From positions 8,353,560 through 8,417,559 of the forward strand of contig OZ020525.1 in NCBI GenBank assembly GCA_963971425.1: a stretch of DNA of 64,000 nucleotides, read 5' to 3'. The notes under the pieces are model-generated. The model was not told where the DNA came from. It made no database searches and was given only the letters and a program-made list of their open reading frames with translations. Made by a program: the position numbers and the translations under genes. Shown piece by piece: positions 35,755 through 48,140 of this stretch (within the stretch, counting starts at the first letter, position 1; each line of letters opens with the position of its first letter). This DNA is from Bryoerythrophyllum caledonicum. Taxonomy: Eukaryota > Streptophyta > Bryopsida > Pottiales > Pottiaceae.

Positions 35755-35965
35755 AGCCATGCAACTGTTGCTTTTGAGAATCCAAGATCTACATCAGCTT
35801 CAACATCATGATACATAATGATATCGGATTTGTACTCAAAAGGAGACATATATAGAAGGCATGCTATTTAATTGCAGAACTGAAGTATGAAAGAATGTTG
35901 GAGTTACACTTACCTACTCCGGATCTTCAACTCTTGGCATCGTCACCGTTGTAGGAGAATATATT
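35755..35965 (-). pseudogene. Partial second copy of the methyltransferase-like gene's 3' end
   Basis: It matches 36720-36810 and 36975-37030 of the neighbouring gene (AGCTTCAACATCA-GATACAT; TACTCCGGATCTTC) but lacks the middle of the last exon. It therefore looks like a shortened tandem copy. Confidence 0.6.
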
Positions 35966-36704
35966 GAATTATGCAAGGCTAAATGTTGAGGTTGGCCTAT
36001 GACTACAAGCATGATCATCTAGATTGCTACAAGAGCTATACCCATAACTAATTTGAAATTCACTAACTTCACGGTATCTGGTTTCACTTTAAAACAAGAA
36101 CATCCAAGGAAAGCATGATCCAAAATCAAGTTTAATATATGTAAAAAAAATATTACCCCATCCATCATCCCAGTGCCAACCCAAATGAAACCATAACTAA
36201 TTTTATGAGCCATCCGCCGTTTCACAGTAGAAATCAGTTTCGAGATCCGAGAACACATTTTCCCATCTAGCATTCTAGACCCAACCCGGACAACACAACC
36301 ATCCAACGCAATCAGGTGACCTCAAATTGCGTCTCCAATATGTTCTTGTAACAGTGAACCACCCCAAAATTGTTTCAAAAGGACTAACTTCATTGTCACA
36401 CCGCATGGATTTCAGGTAGGATTCTCCTCCCAGATTTGAATTGTCGGATCCATCAACTGAAAAGAGGTCTCTCAAAAGCACGTCCCAATTCTACAATTTC
36501 TACAATTATCCAAGTAGCAAGGTGCCATCAAAGTTGAAGATTGTTATATATTTAATGATGACATACGACCAGAGCATTTGACCATATCATATTATGATGG
36601 TTAGGATCAAGATAAATCCAGATGTTGGGATCATATTAATTATACTATAGAAATCAAAACACAACAAATGCAGTGAGTCACGATTGGAATGGTCTATTAC
36701 ATCA

Positions 36705-39700
36705 CTACTCTGATAAGGATGTTGATGCCTCTGAGAGTTCAAGATCTACTTCAGCTTCAACATCAAGATACATAATGACATCGGAGTTGTACTTAAGAAG
36801 TAAAATAGACGGGGTTGGCGGCCAGACTTGCAGAGCTTGGAGCCTCGCAACATCTTCCGCATACGAGGGAAGAGCCCAAGCCTTTGATGGAGAAACATAC
36901 TCTCTGCAAGAATCAACATACATCAAATAAAGACATAGTAGTAGCTATGTGATTGAAGAATTGCAGTGGAGAGGAATGTCAAAGTACTCACTTACTCCGG
37001 ATCTTCTAGCCTTGGCTTCTTAACCGATGGAGGATGCTTGGTCTTGGATGAAGTTGGAGCCGAGGTATTTGAGGCAATCGGAGGAGTTGGCAAAGCTGAC
37101 GCTTGGGATTGCAATGGCAAAAGCACTGCTTCATACAACTCCTTGTCGCCTTCCAGAGAGAAGTTGTGTCAACGAGCTGCTTTGCAAGCACAAATGCTAT
37201 TACCTAAAAAGAGTTCAATGTAGAAAAAATAGGAATCAGAATAACAAAAAAGTGAGAAACCAGAATTTTTTTACAGTAATGAAGAGACAATGGAGTGTAT
37301 TGGAATTACCTGTAGCAACTGAAATGTCAATCACCAGATCGCGAGGGGGTGTCAGAGACATGATTAGAGAGAAAAAGAAGTACACATCTTTCTCCCGTGG
37401 ACCGTGCCATGCACGTTCTCCGTTCATCAAAGGGGTTGTATAATAATTGATAATCGTGTCATTGACACTAGGATCATAGCCCATGGCTAGAAGCTCTGGC
37501 ACGTCCTGAAAGGAGAACTTGAACTTCCAGATAGTGGAGTCTGCGGGCCGACGGACCCGTTTGAGAAGCATGACGTTGAAACGGTTGGTCGTAGTGAATT
37601 CAATCCTTGCCGAAGAAATTGGCAAGTGATTGACTCCCATCCAATCCTTGAATGGCTCAAAACCAAAAGCCTCGTAGAATGAAGAAATCTCATCAAACAA
37701 ATCTCCATTTTCAGAAGAGAAAAAGAGGAGCATTGCTCCGTCATCATGCAAAACCTCGTTGGCAATATCAAAAAGTTCATTGAAGTACTGCTCATCACCA
37801 ATGTTCCAGGATGGAACATCGGAAGAAGGGTTTGATACGTTCGGGACAGGTAGGCCCTCAAGAACATCCGCAATCACAAAATCTGCTGCGCCTTTCAACC
37901 AAGGTTTCCCGCCACGTCTGCAAGAGCGATTGGATGTGCATTCTGTGAGTGGCCAAAGTGGGCCCTCACTCTTTTTTCTTCATTTTTTCAAGTTTTCTTG
38001 ATAGTATTAACCAAATTTTAGCTAAATTGGTGGTCAATCCACCTATTAGAGTCAAAGTCCTAGATTAATAGGCCTAGTGCCATGATGGGACACTAAGTTC
38101 CCTATTTTTTCCTCCTCCCTACTAATATACTTAAAAGTGTAGTGGAAGTGGAATGGAAATGAAGAGAAAGATAAAAAATGGGAAGGAAGTCCTTGGAAAA
38201 TGACCAAAAATTGAGAAATGGATAAAAAAATATGGGAAAAAATTGGAAGAGTGTCTCCTAGCAGGTAGAAGTAGTGGTAAAATTTCTAGAATTTTCCGAG
38301 TTGAATTGCTATTTTATTCTAGGGGTTGACTAGTTGATCGACGGTTTGACCACTCGGGAAAAATACTTAAGGAACTCCAAAAATGCTAGGAAAATTCAGG
38401 TAGACTAATTAGGGTGCTGGGAGTCCAGCTGTGTGGTTAGTTTTTGAAGTTATAAGTAAATTGCAAATCATCAGTAGATAGTAGTATATCTAGTGTAATA
38501 GTCTTTAAAAGATCAAAAGGAAAAGAAAAAAAAAGAGAGGAAGAAAAGAAAAGAAGGTGGTTGGGTGTGCTTCCCCATGCACATGCCACATGACAATTCT
38601 TGCCACCATGGAGTTAATTTTAGGGAGGCTTGTCAGGAGCAAAGCGGCGAGTTAATGCTAGTAATAAACTAAAAACATGCAAAAACGGCTGTAAGTAGCC
38701 AATCCTGCACTTCTGTGAGAGGTCATGGGCTGCCTCATTTAAACTAAGCCAGTCTTGTTGGGGAAGAAAAATGAGAAAGACCTAAAGAAAAAGAAAAAAA
38801 AAAGGAAAAAGAGAGAAACGAGCCAGGCTGAGTCGCTGGCGAGAGAGCTGGAGCTCTCTGGTTTTTCGGGGGCGTTTTTTTTGTGGGTGTGCGACCGAGG
38901 AGCTCCGGCGAGCGAGGGAGAGCTGCGGACTCGGTGTTTTTTTTTTTGGGAAGACTATTTTTTTTGGCGAGGAGAGCTGGAGCTCTCGGGGGTTTTTTTG
39001 TTGGTGTTGTGTTTTTTTTTCGTGCTCGCGCCTGAGTGCGCCGAGAGTGTGAGAGAGGGTGCGAGCTGGAGGATCTAGGCTGCGCGACTCGTCTTCGTTT
39101 TTTTTTAGCGCGCGTGTGTCCCGGCGCGAAGAAGCTGCAGTGGAGAAGGAGGTACCTGTCTGGAGGAGTGCCGGAGTTGGGAGCTCGGTGAGAGCCCGTT
39201 CATTTTTTTTTGTGGTGCACCTCTGTGTGCGCGAGCTGGAGTGCCGGAGTCGGGAGCTCGGTGAGAGCCTGTGGAAGGGTGCCGGTGCCTGGAGGAGTGC
39301 GCGAGGAGGCGTCTATGGCCGACCGAGGAAGAGGAGGGCCTCTGTGAGCAGGAGGAGGCCATCGGAAATTGCGCGTGTCTATAGACACGCGCAGTGGTGT
39401 GTATACTGGTTGCACGAGCAGGGGAGCTGATGTTGGTGGGCGCGCACCTGTGGGCGCGAGGAGAGGCTCCGGTGGAGAAGTGCCGGTGCCTGGAGGCGGC
39501 GTCTGTGTATGCGATTTCGGGGGGACATGCGGTGTGTGGACTCTGTGGTGAGCGAGAGGCGAACTGGAAGATCCAGGTGCGCTTGAGCTGGAAGTGAGGT
39601 GCGATCGTTGAGAGGAGCTGCGCAAAGGTGTACGCGATTGGGACTGCAGCGTTCAGATCAGGGAGTATTTCCTGTGTGAAGCTATCTTTTTTTTTCTAAA

Positions 39701-41932
39701 TTCCCACATGCATGCTGTCGTAGTAGTTCTTCTTCTGTGTTGACTGAGTTTTTGAGATCTCTAAACCTGCGCGGAAGCGCTGGAAGAATTTTGTGGCCAT
39801 TAGGGTTCGGAACTTAGTGGTGATTGCTCGCCGGCTGATGCAAGAATGCTGAAGCAGACTTAACTAAGGGTGGCTGGCTCATGTAAGTTGAGCCAAAATT
39901 TTGCTAAATAGTCTAGCTGAATGCTTGTAAGGTTGGTGCTTGTTGGAACCATTGGGAAATTGATGAATGGCGTCTCCACTTGAATGATGTGCGGACTCAT
40001 GAGGAAGTTGTGAATGCTTGTTGTGATTGTGGGTCACCGCTGCCGCTTGTATGAGGCAGTCTTCAAGGTCCGGTTGGATGTTCTAAACGAGTCTGTAGTC
40101 AAGAACACGAAAAATTAATGAGACTAGAGGTTGAAAATGCTGGATTTGGAGTTAACCCTAGGAAGTTAAGCTGGTTTAAAGAAAAAAAAAACCAACTGGA
40201 ACTCACAAGGACTGTCTGCTGCGACTGCTGATTGAGGCCGGTGTTAGACTTGAATCATGTATCAAGTGGTCTATTCAAGTTGGGAATGAGTTGCTGATCA
40301 TTTTGAGAGGAAATGTTTTTGGATTCGGAGTCCCGAATCAAAAGATAAGTGCTGCTGAAGTTGCTGCCACTAAACAGGATCTGGATCAGCCGACCTAAAC
40401 TCGAAAAAAACTAAATAAAACAATAAAAAAATTTAAAAAATAAAGAATAAAAGAAATTAAAAAAAATTAAAAATAATAATAATCATAATGAATGATAACC
40501 GTAATAATTAGATAATAAATAACTAAATAATTACTTATACCTAATTAATTTATCCAGAGTTAAGTGTTTAAATTCCAAGGAAGGGTCAATCGAGTTCACT
40601 TAACTGGGTTAAGATAATAGTATCATTAAATCCTAAATATATAAATGGATATGCCAAAGATCCATATCCAGTAAAAGTAAAATTTAGAGTTAAGCATAAG
40701 GAATGGTTTAAGTGGTATAACAATAGGACCTTGTGGGTTTAAAAATTGATTATCTTAGGGGGTCTATTTTTGGGCTTACACATTCCGGAGCAAACCGGCA
40801 CGCCTTATGAATGAAATTCCACTGCTCCATAATAGAGGTATTGTGAATATGAACCTGGAAGGCCAACGTGGACATCGTGATCTTCTATAGTGGGTTTGGC
40901 TTCGTCAATACGGCGGAGGTGAGGGTAACCGGGGAGCTCGTTGCTTCAGTCATGATGGTGTTGTCTTCAGTTCCAGATGTGACTCCACCGGCCACCTTCG
41001 AAGGCCTAGCTGAAGACTTTGTCGCCTTTGAACCTTTCGTAGTGGTCTTCTTTGTGTTAATCTCTGTCTTAGATGCCACCGCAACAGGGCCCTTCTTTTT
41101 CTTTCCTGAAGAGTTGTCGGCTTCAGTATCTAGTTGAGTCTCAATCAATGCATCTCGTACCAACTCTATATCTTCTTCGTCATCTAATATCTCTTCAAGA
41201 GGGGAGAGTAGATGCTTAACTTCCTCCTCTGCATCTGGAAAAAAGTTCTTCGGACACTCCAGATACCAGCAGCATTCGCGGAAATGCTCCTTGGTATAGT
41301 TCTTCTTTCGCAGAGGATTGAAGATAAATGTATCCGATGAAGAAGCGGGGTCGTACCAACTATGAACCATTGGTGGCACCTTCTTAATGGCCTTAGTAGG
41401 TAAGAGTTCCGTGCTTCATAAACCTTCAAAAATCATGGAAATTGGCATTAGAAGTCAAAGAAGGTAAGTTTTCAACAAAATAGCATTTGAACACTAGCTC
41501 AATGGTATGGGTGACAAAGAAGTACCTGAGGCAAATCCGCTTCACTATTTTATTGGCCTCCTTGATGCTCTCAAAAGGTTTTCCTTTTTGATGAACCGTG
41601 TCCCCTGTAAAATATCCGAAGAAAGCTTTGTCCCAAAGTGTAATCCGCCACGTCTCGATGTAGTTTTTGAAGGACATGAAATCCTTTGATTCAACCACCC
41701 CACCACAGAGATCCAAGTATGGAAGAAGCTCCTTCTGGGCCATTTCCTCGAGACGGGCCCAAAAAGATGCACGAATAAGAAACTTCTTCAAATGCTCCTC
41801 GCTGGCAGGGGGTTTCAGAAAGCGAAGGTCCTGTCTAACGCTTGGTGAACTATTCCACCATTTGAGCCATCGAACCTTGTACTGCGGCTCAACTGATGAG
41901 GTTGCAATGAGCTGTAACTTTTCCAAGGTCAT
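36705..41932 (-). pseudogene. SAM methyltransferase-like gene, multi-exon, interrupted by an insertion
   Basis: The exons run from 41932 down to 36705. The N-terminal part (41526-41932) includes RWLKWWNSSPSVRQDLRFLK. Next come about 40786-41413 (NPLRKKNYTKEHFRECCWYL, then an acidic and Lys-rich linker), 37310-37938, 36996-37203 and 36705-36903. Introns are 36904-36995 and 37204-37309 (GT-AG), and one near 41414-41525 whose acceptor is uncertain. The third block holds FVIADVLEGLP, then ERAWHGPREKD and DLVIDISVATG, the last completed after the intron by NSICACKAAR. An Asp-containing motif before a glycine motif is the order of beta-class amino-methyltransferases, but a DPPY-type site is not evident. 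Breaks are a TAG near 40885, a shift near 41390, TGA at 37169-37171 and the 37944-40780 insertion. Substrate unknown. Confidence 0.65.
37944..40780. mobile_element. LTR-type insertion with 5-bp target duplication (2837 bp)
   Basis: The plus-strand ends are TGTGAGTGGCC...GGGCTTACA, that is TG...CA, flanked by CATTC at 37939-37943 and at 40781-40785. Removing the insert and one CATTC leaves the methyltransferase-like reading frame open across the join (APEC then TSNRSC). The interior holds a purine- and GC-rich block (38820-39640) and an AT-rich block (40400-40560), with no pol genes. It is a long solo LTR or a non-autonomous element; I saw no internal copy of its ends. Confidence 0.8.
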
Positions 41933-42210
41933 CTCGACCTTGGTTGCAACATGGATGCTATAGTGGGATATAACCTACACCACCAGTCCATGAAGTTAGT
42001 GAAGCCTGCAATAACTTTCTCTCCATCTGAAAAAATTGATAAAATTGACATCAATCAAAATATTTCTCTGATTGGTGCACCACATAGAACCATCATAGAA
42101 ACTATATTTGATACAAAGAAGTCATGCGAAGTGCAAACGACCATCCAGGTGTGCAACCATTTTGTCCAGCCACAATGAAGAATTGTCATATGATTCTCCA
42201 CCAAATTAAG

Positions 42211-43247
42211 GTTGTCGGATCCGACATCAAGGGAGTCATAAATGTGAAACTCATCCAAATTCATGAGCTGCAACTATTGACCAAGAAACAAAGAGCCCCC
42301 CCTGCCATTGATAACGACGCACTATGCTATTGCTTCCCAAAGCTAAACTCTCTTGAGATCAACGATGTATATATACTAATTCAAATGAACTAATGATGTT
42401 CAAAAGTGTCCATTGCACTCAAATCCAATTGAGGGTTGTTGGATCCGACATCTTTAAGATTGCATCATCGAGCCCCAAATCATGCAACAAACAATTTGGT
42501 TTCAAAAAATTTTACAACCATAAACAGAAAATCGGCCAATGAATATTCAAGTTAATGAAGGTTGTCGGATCGGTCAGCTGAGAACTATACTGATTCACCG
42601 ATTGAACATCCAAAACTCGGCACCAGCTACACATCTTTCTGCAGAAGTGGACGGATCCGACAACTGAAAAATATTCCGATTCACCTCTCAAAATCCCAAT
42701 CCAAACACTAGTTGTCGGTTCCAACAACTGAGATTCATAACAACTCGGGTCCCAAAATCCATCCACAAAGACCGCAACAAATCATCTCGAACCAGGTTGT
42801 CGTATCCGACAACTGGGACTCTTGCCAATTCAGAAGTGATGATCCAAACTCAATCACAAGCCACTTATCATCTCCGAAGAAATTGTCGGATTCGTCAACT
42901 ATGAAATATAGCGATCCAGCTTTCAACATCCTAATCCAAACACCAGTAAATTATCATCTCGAAACTGGTTGTTGGATCCAACAACTAGGATTCATACCAA
43001 TTCAGCTCAAAAAATCGTAATCTAAAGACTAGCAACAGATCATCTCGAAACAGGTTGTCGGATCCGACAACTAGGACTCATGCCAATTCAGAAGTGATAA
43101 TCCAAACTCAATCACAAGCAACTTATCATCTCCGATTCAACAAGTTGTCGGATTCGTCAACTGTGAAATATAGCAATCTGACTTTCAAAATCCTAACCCA
43201 AACACCAGTAAGTTATCATCTCGAAACTAGTTGTTGGATCCGACAAC
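42211..43247. repeat. Array of the 18-bp palindrome GTTGTCGGATCCGACAAC
   Basis: Sites lie at 42211, 42435, 42561, 42647, 42711, 42796, 42882, 42968, 43054 (perfect), 43144 and 43230. From 42711 on the spacing is about 80-92 bp. Three successive units form a higher-order repeat of about 255-260 bp, because 42796, 42882 and 42968 resemble 43054, 43144 and 43230. Most differences are TCGG to TTGG or CCGA to CCAA, that is, CpG transitions. The array lies just upstream of the methyltransferase-like gene. Confidence 0.9.
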
Positions 43248-43929
43248 TAGGATTCAAACCAATTCAGCTCAAAAAATTGTAATCTGAAGATCAACAACAA
43301 ATCATTTCGAAACAGATCATTTCATTAGAGCGTTTTCAAATTCTGAATGATATGGACTAACTAGGGACTTCTAACCTTCATCCCAATTCTATAACGACGT
43401 CTTCTATTACTTTCATAACTATTCTACCTACCACCTATTTCACAATAGCAACAATCGTCAACATTTAATAAGAGATACAACCTTCAATGCGTTAATTAGT
43501 TATTTAATCTTTATCCCCTTTCATTGGTCAGTCTAACGGCACGCCATCCCATGATGTGCCCCTTTTTCCAACTTCTATTCATCAACAAATACAACTGCCG
43601 CAATGCACTTGTCACTCCCTTTAGGCATCCTCTTCTCCTCTTTTGTCTCTACTCAAACTGCGTCTATACAATGGCTACACTCAGAACTGACGGTCATCTC
43701 ATTCCAATCCGAATTCCATTGGGAGTTGTTGGCTTGCCCTGGTTACTTCATCGCTACTTGCACTTCATTTTGGCTACAATGTAGATACTATCCATGTAGA
43801 GGAAAAGGTTCTAGATGATGCTGGAGATATCAACTACACCATGCTTCAACTCAGTATACTTGTAAGTAACCAAAAGACATGGTCTTTGAAGGAGGGTACT
43901 TACAAAGTGTTTGGTTTAAGTGCATGCAG

Positions 43930-46900
43930 ATGCAAGCATCTACGAAGATCTTGACGCCTGGAAAATCCACCACTTCCACCATCAACCCGGCTGTTAACAC
44001 TCCACAGATAAGCGCACCAAATTCTACCCCGGCTTCCGAATATCCCGTTGTTGCTTCTCCATCCATATCTCTGATAGCGAAGACGACTTCCCCCCAGAAG
44101 ATATCACAGCACGTACTTCTCCAACCCTTAGCACGCCACCGGCGTCCATGTTCTCCCAACATCGTCTACCTCAGACTCCATATTTCACTTCACGGCCCCC
44201 TCTGCATTCCCGAACCCTAGAAGGCTAGAACATACTAGTGTTGTGGCGTGTTTGAAGAGTCTGGCCTCTAGATCAGGAATGAAAAACGTGCTGAAGACCG
44301 TCAACTATGCTACAGTGCCCAAATAAAAGTTGACTTCCTCTCTTCCACGTACGACGGTGATGTCATCTTCGAGTTGCCACCTGCTTCAATGGACGCTAGC
44401 ACCTCCAAAGCTAAAAACATGGAAGGTATGGATAAGAAGTACGACGGCCATTGCTGGTGCCTTACAAAGACTTCAAACATTTCGAATGGAATGGGGCTCA
44501 CCTTTCGGAGATCTTCTTGTTCTGGACATCTCCGTTGTGATAACATGGAGTGCGATTATTTGAAGTGCCCCAACAGGGAGGAGCCCTTCAACAAGGAGTG
44601 GAAGGGGAACCCCCCTATGCCATTTGTGCCTGGGGCTCAAATTCCCAAAGGTTCGACTCTAGTATGTAAGGTATGCAAAACCCCGCCTACCGTTCTTGCT
44701 ACATGTAATGCCATTATCTACTACGTCCAAGGACCACGATGGATGACTCGTGCTTGTGTGCACAGTGGCACCCATGACCATCCTGTTGCGTTTGGAACCT
44801 GTTGAGAGTCCGAGGTGAAGATTAATACGTTATTGGGCGAACACGTGGAGCGGAACCCATGAGCTACGAATTCAGCTATTGCGATGGCAGCAAGCAAGGA
44901 GTTCCTTACTGAACATCTCTTACGTCCCCTAAATCAGAGAAGACCATGACTGTTGAAGATATGAAGGACGTTATGGAGAAGTACGCCAATCTCGCCTCTA
45001 GAAACGTTAAGAATGCCATCTCATCATTCAAGCAGGTTGGGCGCAGTGGAACAATGGATGGCATTTGCCAAATGAGAAGATGTACAACATGGCCATTTGT
45101 CCAGCAAAATATGTTTCCTGGCCAAAGAAGTGACAAGGATAAAATTTTTGTACTCAAAATGAGTGAGATAGGACCCGGCTCCGGCGTTGATCTCGTGACA
45201 AGGATGCAAGCCGACAGAGACATGCAAGATGCGTGGCTAATGTTTGATCATGTCAAACGCGTCAAACACTGGACCACTATGGCGTGCTGTGTGTACGATT
45301 CCAACTACTATAGAGTGATGACGATTGCCGTATGTGACATGCAATCTGAAGATATGGAGGCCCAATGTCTCATGTGGAAGGGAATCAACGAAGTCATGGC
45401 AAGAAATGGGCTCAACTCCATCAACTTCAAAGGATTCATGGCAGATAACGCTAGTGCAAACTGGAATGCAGTGAGGAAGATCTACGGTTCTGGTGATCTA
45501 CAAGAGGTGATGGTTGATCACGAGCGCACTTGCCTCTTTCAATCACCCTTGCAATTCGGGCATGGTAGCAATCTTGTGGAGCTCTAAATGATGAAGCTCT
45601 TAAGCAGCTTGACCAGTGGCTCACATTTTGGCACTACCGCTACTAGCAATGGGGTGCCTCCATGCAAATGGTAAGACTCCTTTGACCGCCTCAAGTATTT
45701 AGTCGTTTTGGTTGTTGTATCCAACAACCTAAATCCGTGCCGTTGATATGTACTCCACAGGACCTCAACGTTGAAGGACGGGCTGAAATGCCATCTTGCA
45801 ATTTGGCAGAGACAATTCATAATTTCATAACCGTTGGCTTCAACAATCCGGCAACAAGGGGAACGACTTGTACGATGCTACAGTGGACGACTTCGTACGT
45901 GCATTCATGGAGTGCACTAACTACTTCCACTTCTTGAAGGGAGGGCGCTTGGGTAACGGGCCCTCCAAGCAGCGGTTGCAACTACGCCATGCCCAGAGAA
46001 CGGGAAAGCCCGATAAAGTTGTAGAAGCAATGGAGAGCATGCCCGGAGCTAAGGAGTGGTGCACTCGTATGCCTCATTTTGAAGGGGAAGAAGTCTTTGG
46101 GTCCAGCAAGCGAAAGCTTGACCTTCCACTTGGATCCGAGTTTAATAGTCACCGCCCGGACAAGATGAACTTCTCCCATCCCAAAGTCCCTACCAGATCC
46201 ACTAGAGCACGCCGGGAGAGTGCGCCACCAGCCATTGATGTATCTCTCCCTTGTTCTCCTACTTCCTCTGACGACGTCCGAATCATGTCCCCACTGGCAT
46301 CAACCCCTATGGTGTCACGAAGGGTTATGTATGTCACGAGAGTCCATGAGTCTGAGTGCGATGTGAAGAAATGGCACATTGCTCGTCTCCCTAAGAATTC
46401 AGGGAAGAGTTGCTTTGCTAAACATGCCCAAACAGGAAGGACGTGCAAGGAGAAGATTGTGCGCCTAGGCAAAAGTACTCCAGCTCCTACCTACTCTGGA
46501 ATTCTACACGTTCAAAGGACAATGAAGGACCAAGTCATGGAGTTTTTCCACTGTGCTAACGACATTGAACGTTGTGTGAAGGGAACGAAGTGGAAGTGGG
46601 TGAACCACCGACCTCCGGTCCCCAAGGTATGGCCTGTGCTAAAGGGCATCAACCTCACAAAGGCGGAGATTCTTAGACTGGGGGAGACTGGATTCCAGCT
46701 TGAAGATCGCCGAGAAGTTTCACCAAGGCGTCTCTTTGGAGACGCTTCCAATCGTGCCGCACATCCTGCTGCTATTCCACTGCCTTGAGAACCCAATGCA
46801 CATCCAACGATTTGCAATTGTCGTCGCATTCGCCGTCTCCCAATCGCCGAGGTCTCGGTGAAGTAGAGAAACCGTTGGAAGTCAGCTGGTATTCTCGATG

Positions 46901-47310
46901 CTCACATCTTGGAGGTTATTCCAATTCCGTATACGGCTAATGGATGCATCATCTTGCTTCACTCAAAGAAGGCGCAAACCACAACAGAGTATTGGTTGAC
47001 AGTTGTCCATCTCCCGGATTATTCTTGTGTAGATTTCAAGGACATGTTGGCACGGACCAAGAAAAGAGGCGCTTGGTACCACTGCAAGCACCGCTACTAC
47101 ATCTTCCGTGTGGTGTGCAATCTCAATCACGAGGATGACCATTTTGTCCATGCCCCCACATTTAGCTTCAACGAGATCAAGAAAGTCATGGACAAAGGAG
47201 TCAATCGTTTCCTAAAAGGGATACCAATCCAAAAAGATCAATCTCTAAGTCATCTACAGATGTGTATGAGTCTGCTCAGAACAGCAGGTTGTTTCACGAT
47301 GTTGGATTGA
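43930..47310 (+). pseudogene. Mutator-like (MULE) transposase gene with SWIM finger
   Basis: A disordered N-terminal part (SDSEDDFPPEDITARTSPT, about 44070-44215) precedes a Cys/His-rich domain at 44445-44800 (GHLRCDNMECDYLKCP, LVCKVCK, ACVHSGTHDHP), probably DNA-binding. The DDE-like core at 45210-45560 has DAWLMFDHVKRVKHWTTMAC, FKGFMADNASANWNAVRKIY and ERTCLF. A SWIM-type zinc finger lies at about 47020-47100 (YSCVDFKDM...CKH); its first Cys position is Tyr. Such proteins cut and paste MULE elements. One intron (45671-45760) joins the core to DLNVEGRAEMPSCNLAETIH. Breaks include TGA at about 44803 and 44851 (Arg-like positions), a TAG before QWGAS (about 45645), a one-base slip near 45832, TGA at 46786-46788 and TAG at about 46867. 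The MULE assignment rests on domain order and motif spacing. Confidence 0.7.
45671..45760 (+). other. Intron of the MULE gene containing a palindrome
   Basis: The intron runs from GTAAGACTCC to TACTCCACAG, 90 bp. It holds GTTGTTGTATCCAACAAC at 45711-45728, a variant of the dispersed 18-bp palindrome. Confidence 0.75.
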
Positions 47311-48140
47311 ACAACTCATTTGGCTTCCTTAACCACATGGTGAATGCGCCCATGAGTACTTTGAAAACATAAACATGTACTCCTATATAAACCATCGATT
47401 CATTCTATCACCCCCGGAATTTTCTTCTCATTTGCGTTGTTGGATACAACAACTAAACTTACTTCCAATATAAGGTGGTAAAAGCACCCTTTACTACTTT
47501 AGAAACAAAAACATATTCACTGCTAAAGGTTTGCAATTGATGGCCTCCAAAATCCGACAACCCATGGTTATAGGCAGAAAGAGCTTTTCAAAATAGAAAT
47601 AAATCCATCAAATATTTGAATAATCTTTTATTTTTAGTAAGAATAATTTATTTTTAGTATATTTCTGCTCACCGCTCATGAAATCACCGCTCATCGTTTA
47701 TGATCAAGCATCGTTGCAGCTACGAGGAGGCTCGGCTCCGATCAGGGAGCTTCTCCTTTCCAACCCTGTGGATGGTTTGACTGCGGTGTTGTAATCACGA
47801 TTGTATTGATCGCATGCATGACCTCAAATCTAATGGCCTCAAAATCTAATGGCCAATCATCAAACTTTGTCGTCTCCTTCTCCACCGTGAAAGACTCACC
47901 GTTGTCCTGATGTAAATATCTACAGTGTGCAAAACATATACTTGTTTATATTTGATTAGAAGGACAAGTCTTATTGGTGACGCTGCCAGTAGCTTCAATA
48001 TGACGCTTATTGCACATGGAATTGTTTAAAAGGCAAAAGCCGAAAACAGTATTCACCAATTCAAAGTATTTTTTTACGTTCTTAGAGTTTGTGTTTGGAT
48101 TTGAAGTTCGAACTGTAAAATGTCGAACTAGAGGGTTTTT
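47311..48140. other. Spacer with two palindrome relatives
   Basis: GTTGTTGGATACAACAAC lies at 47436-47453 and a half-site AATCCGACAAC at 47551-47561. No gene was recognised. Confidence 0.6.

Noticed and set aside
39059..39625. Overlapping long ORFs around 39 kb
   Set aside because: They lie on both strands within the purine- and GC-rich block of the insertion and show no motif or splice logic.
42211..43247. CRISPR-like array
   Set aside because: The units are palindromic and the spacers are repeats of each other. The setting is eukaryotic and there are no cas genes.
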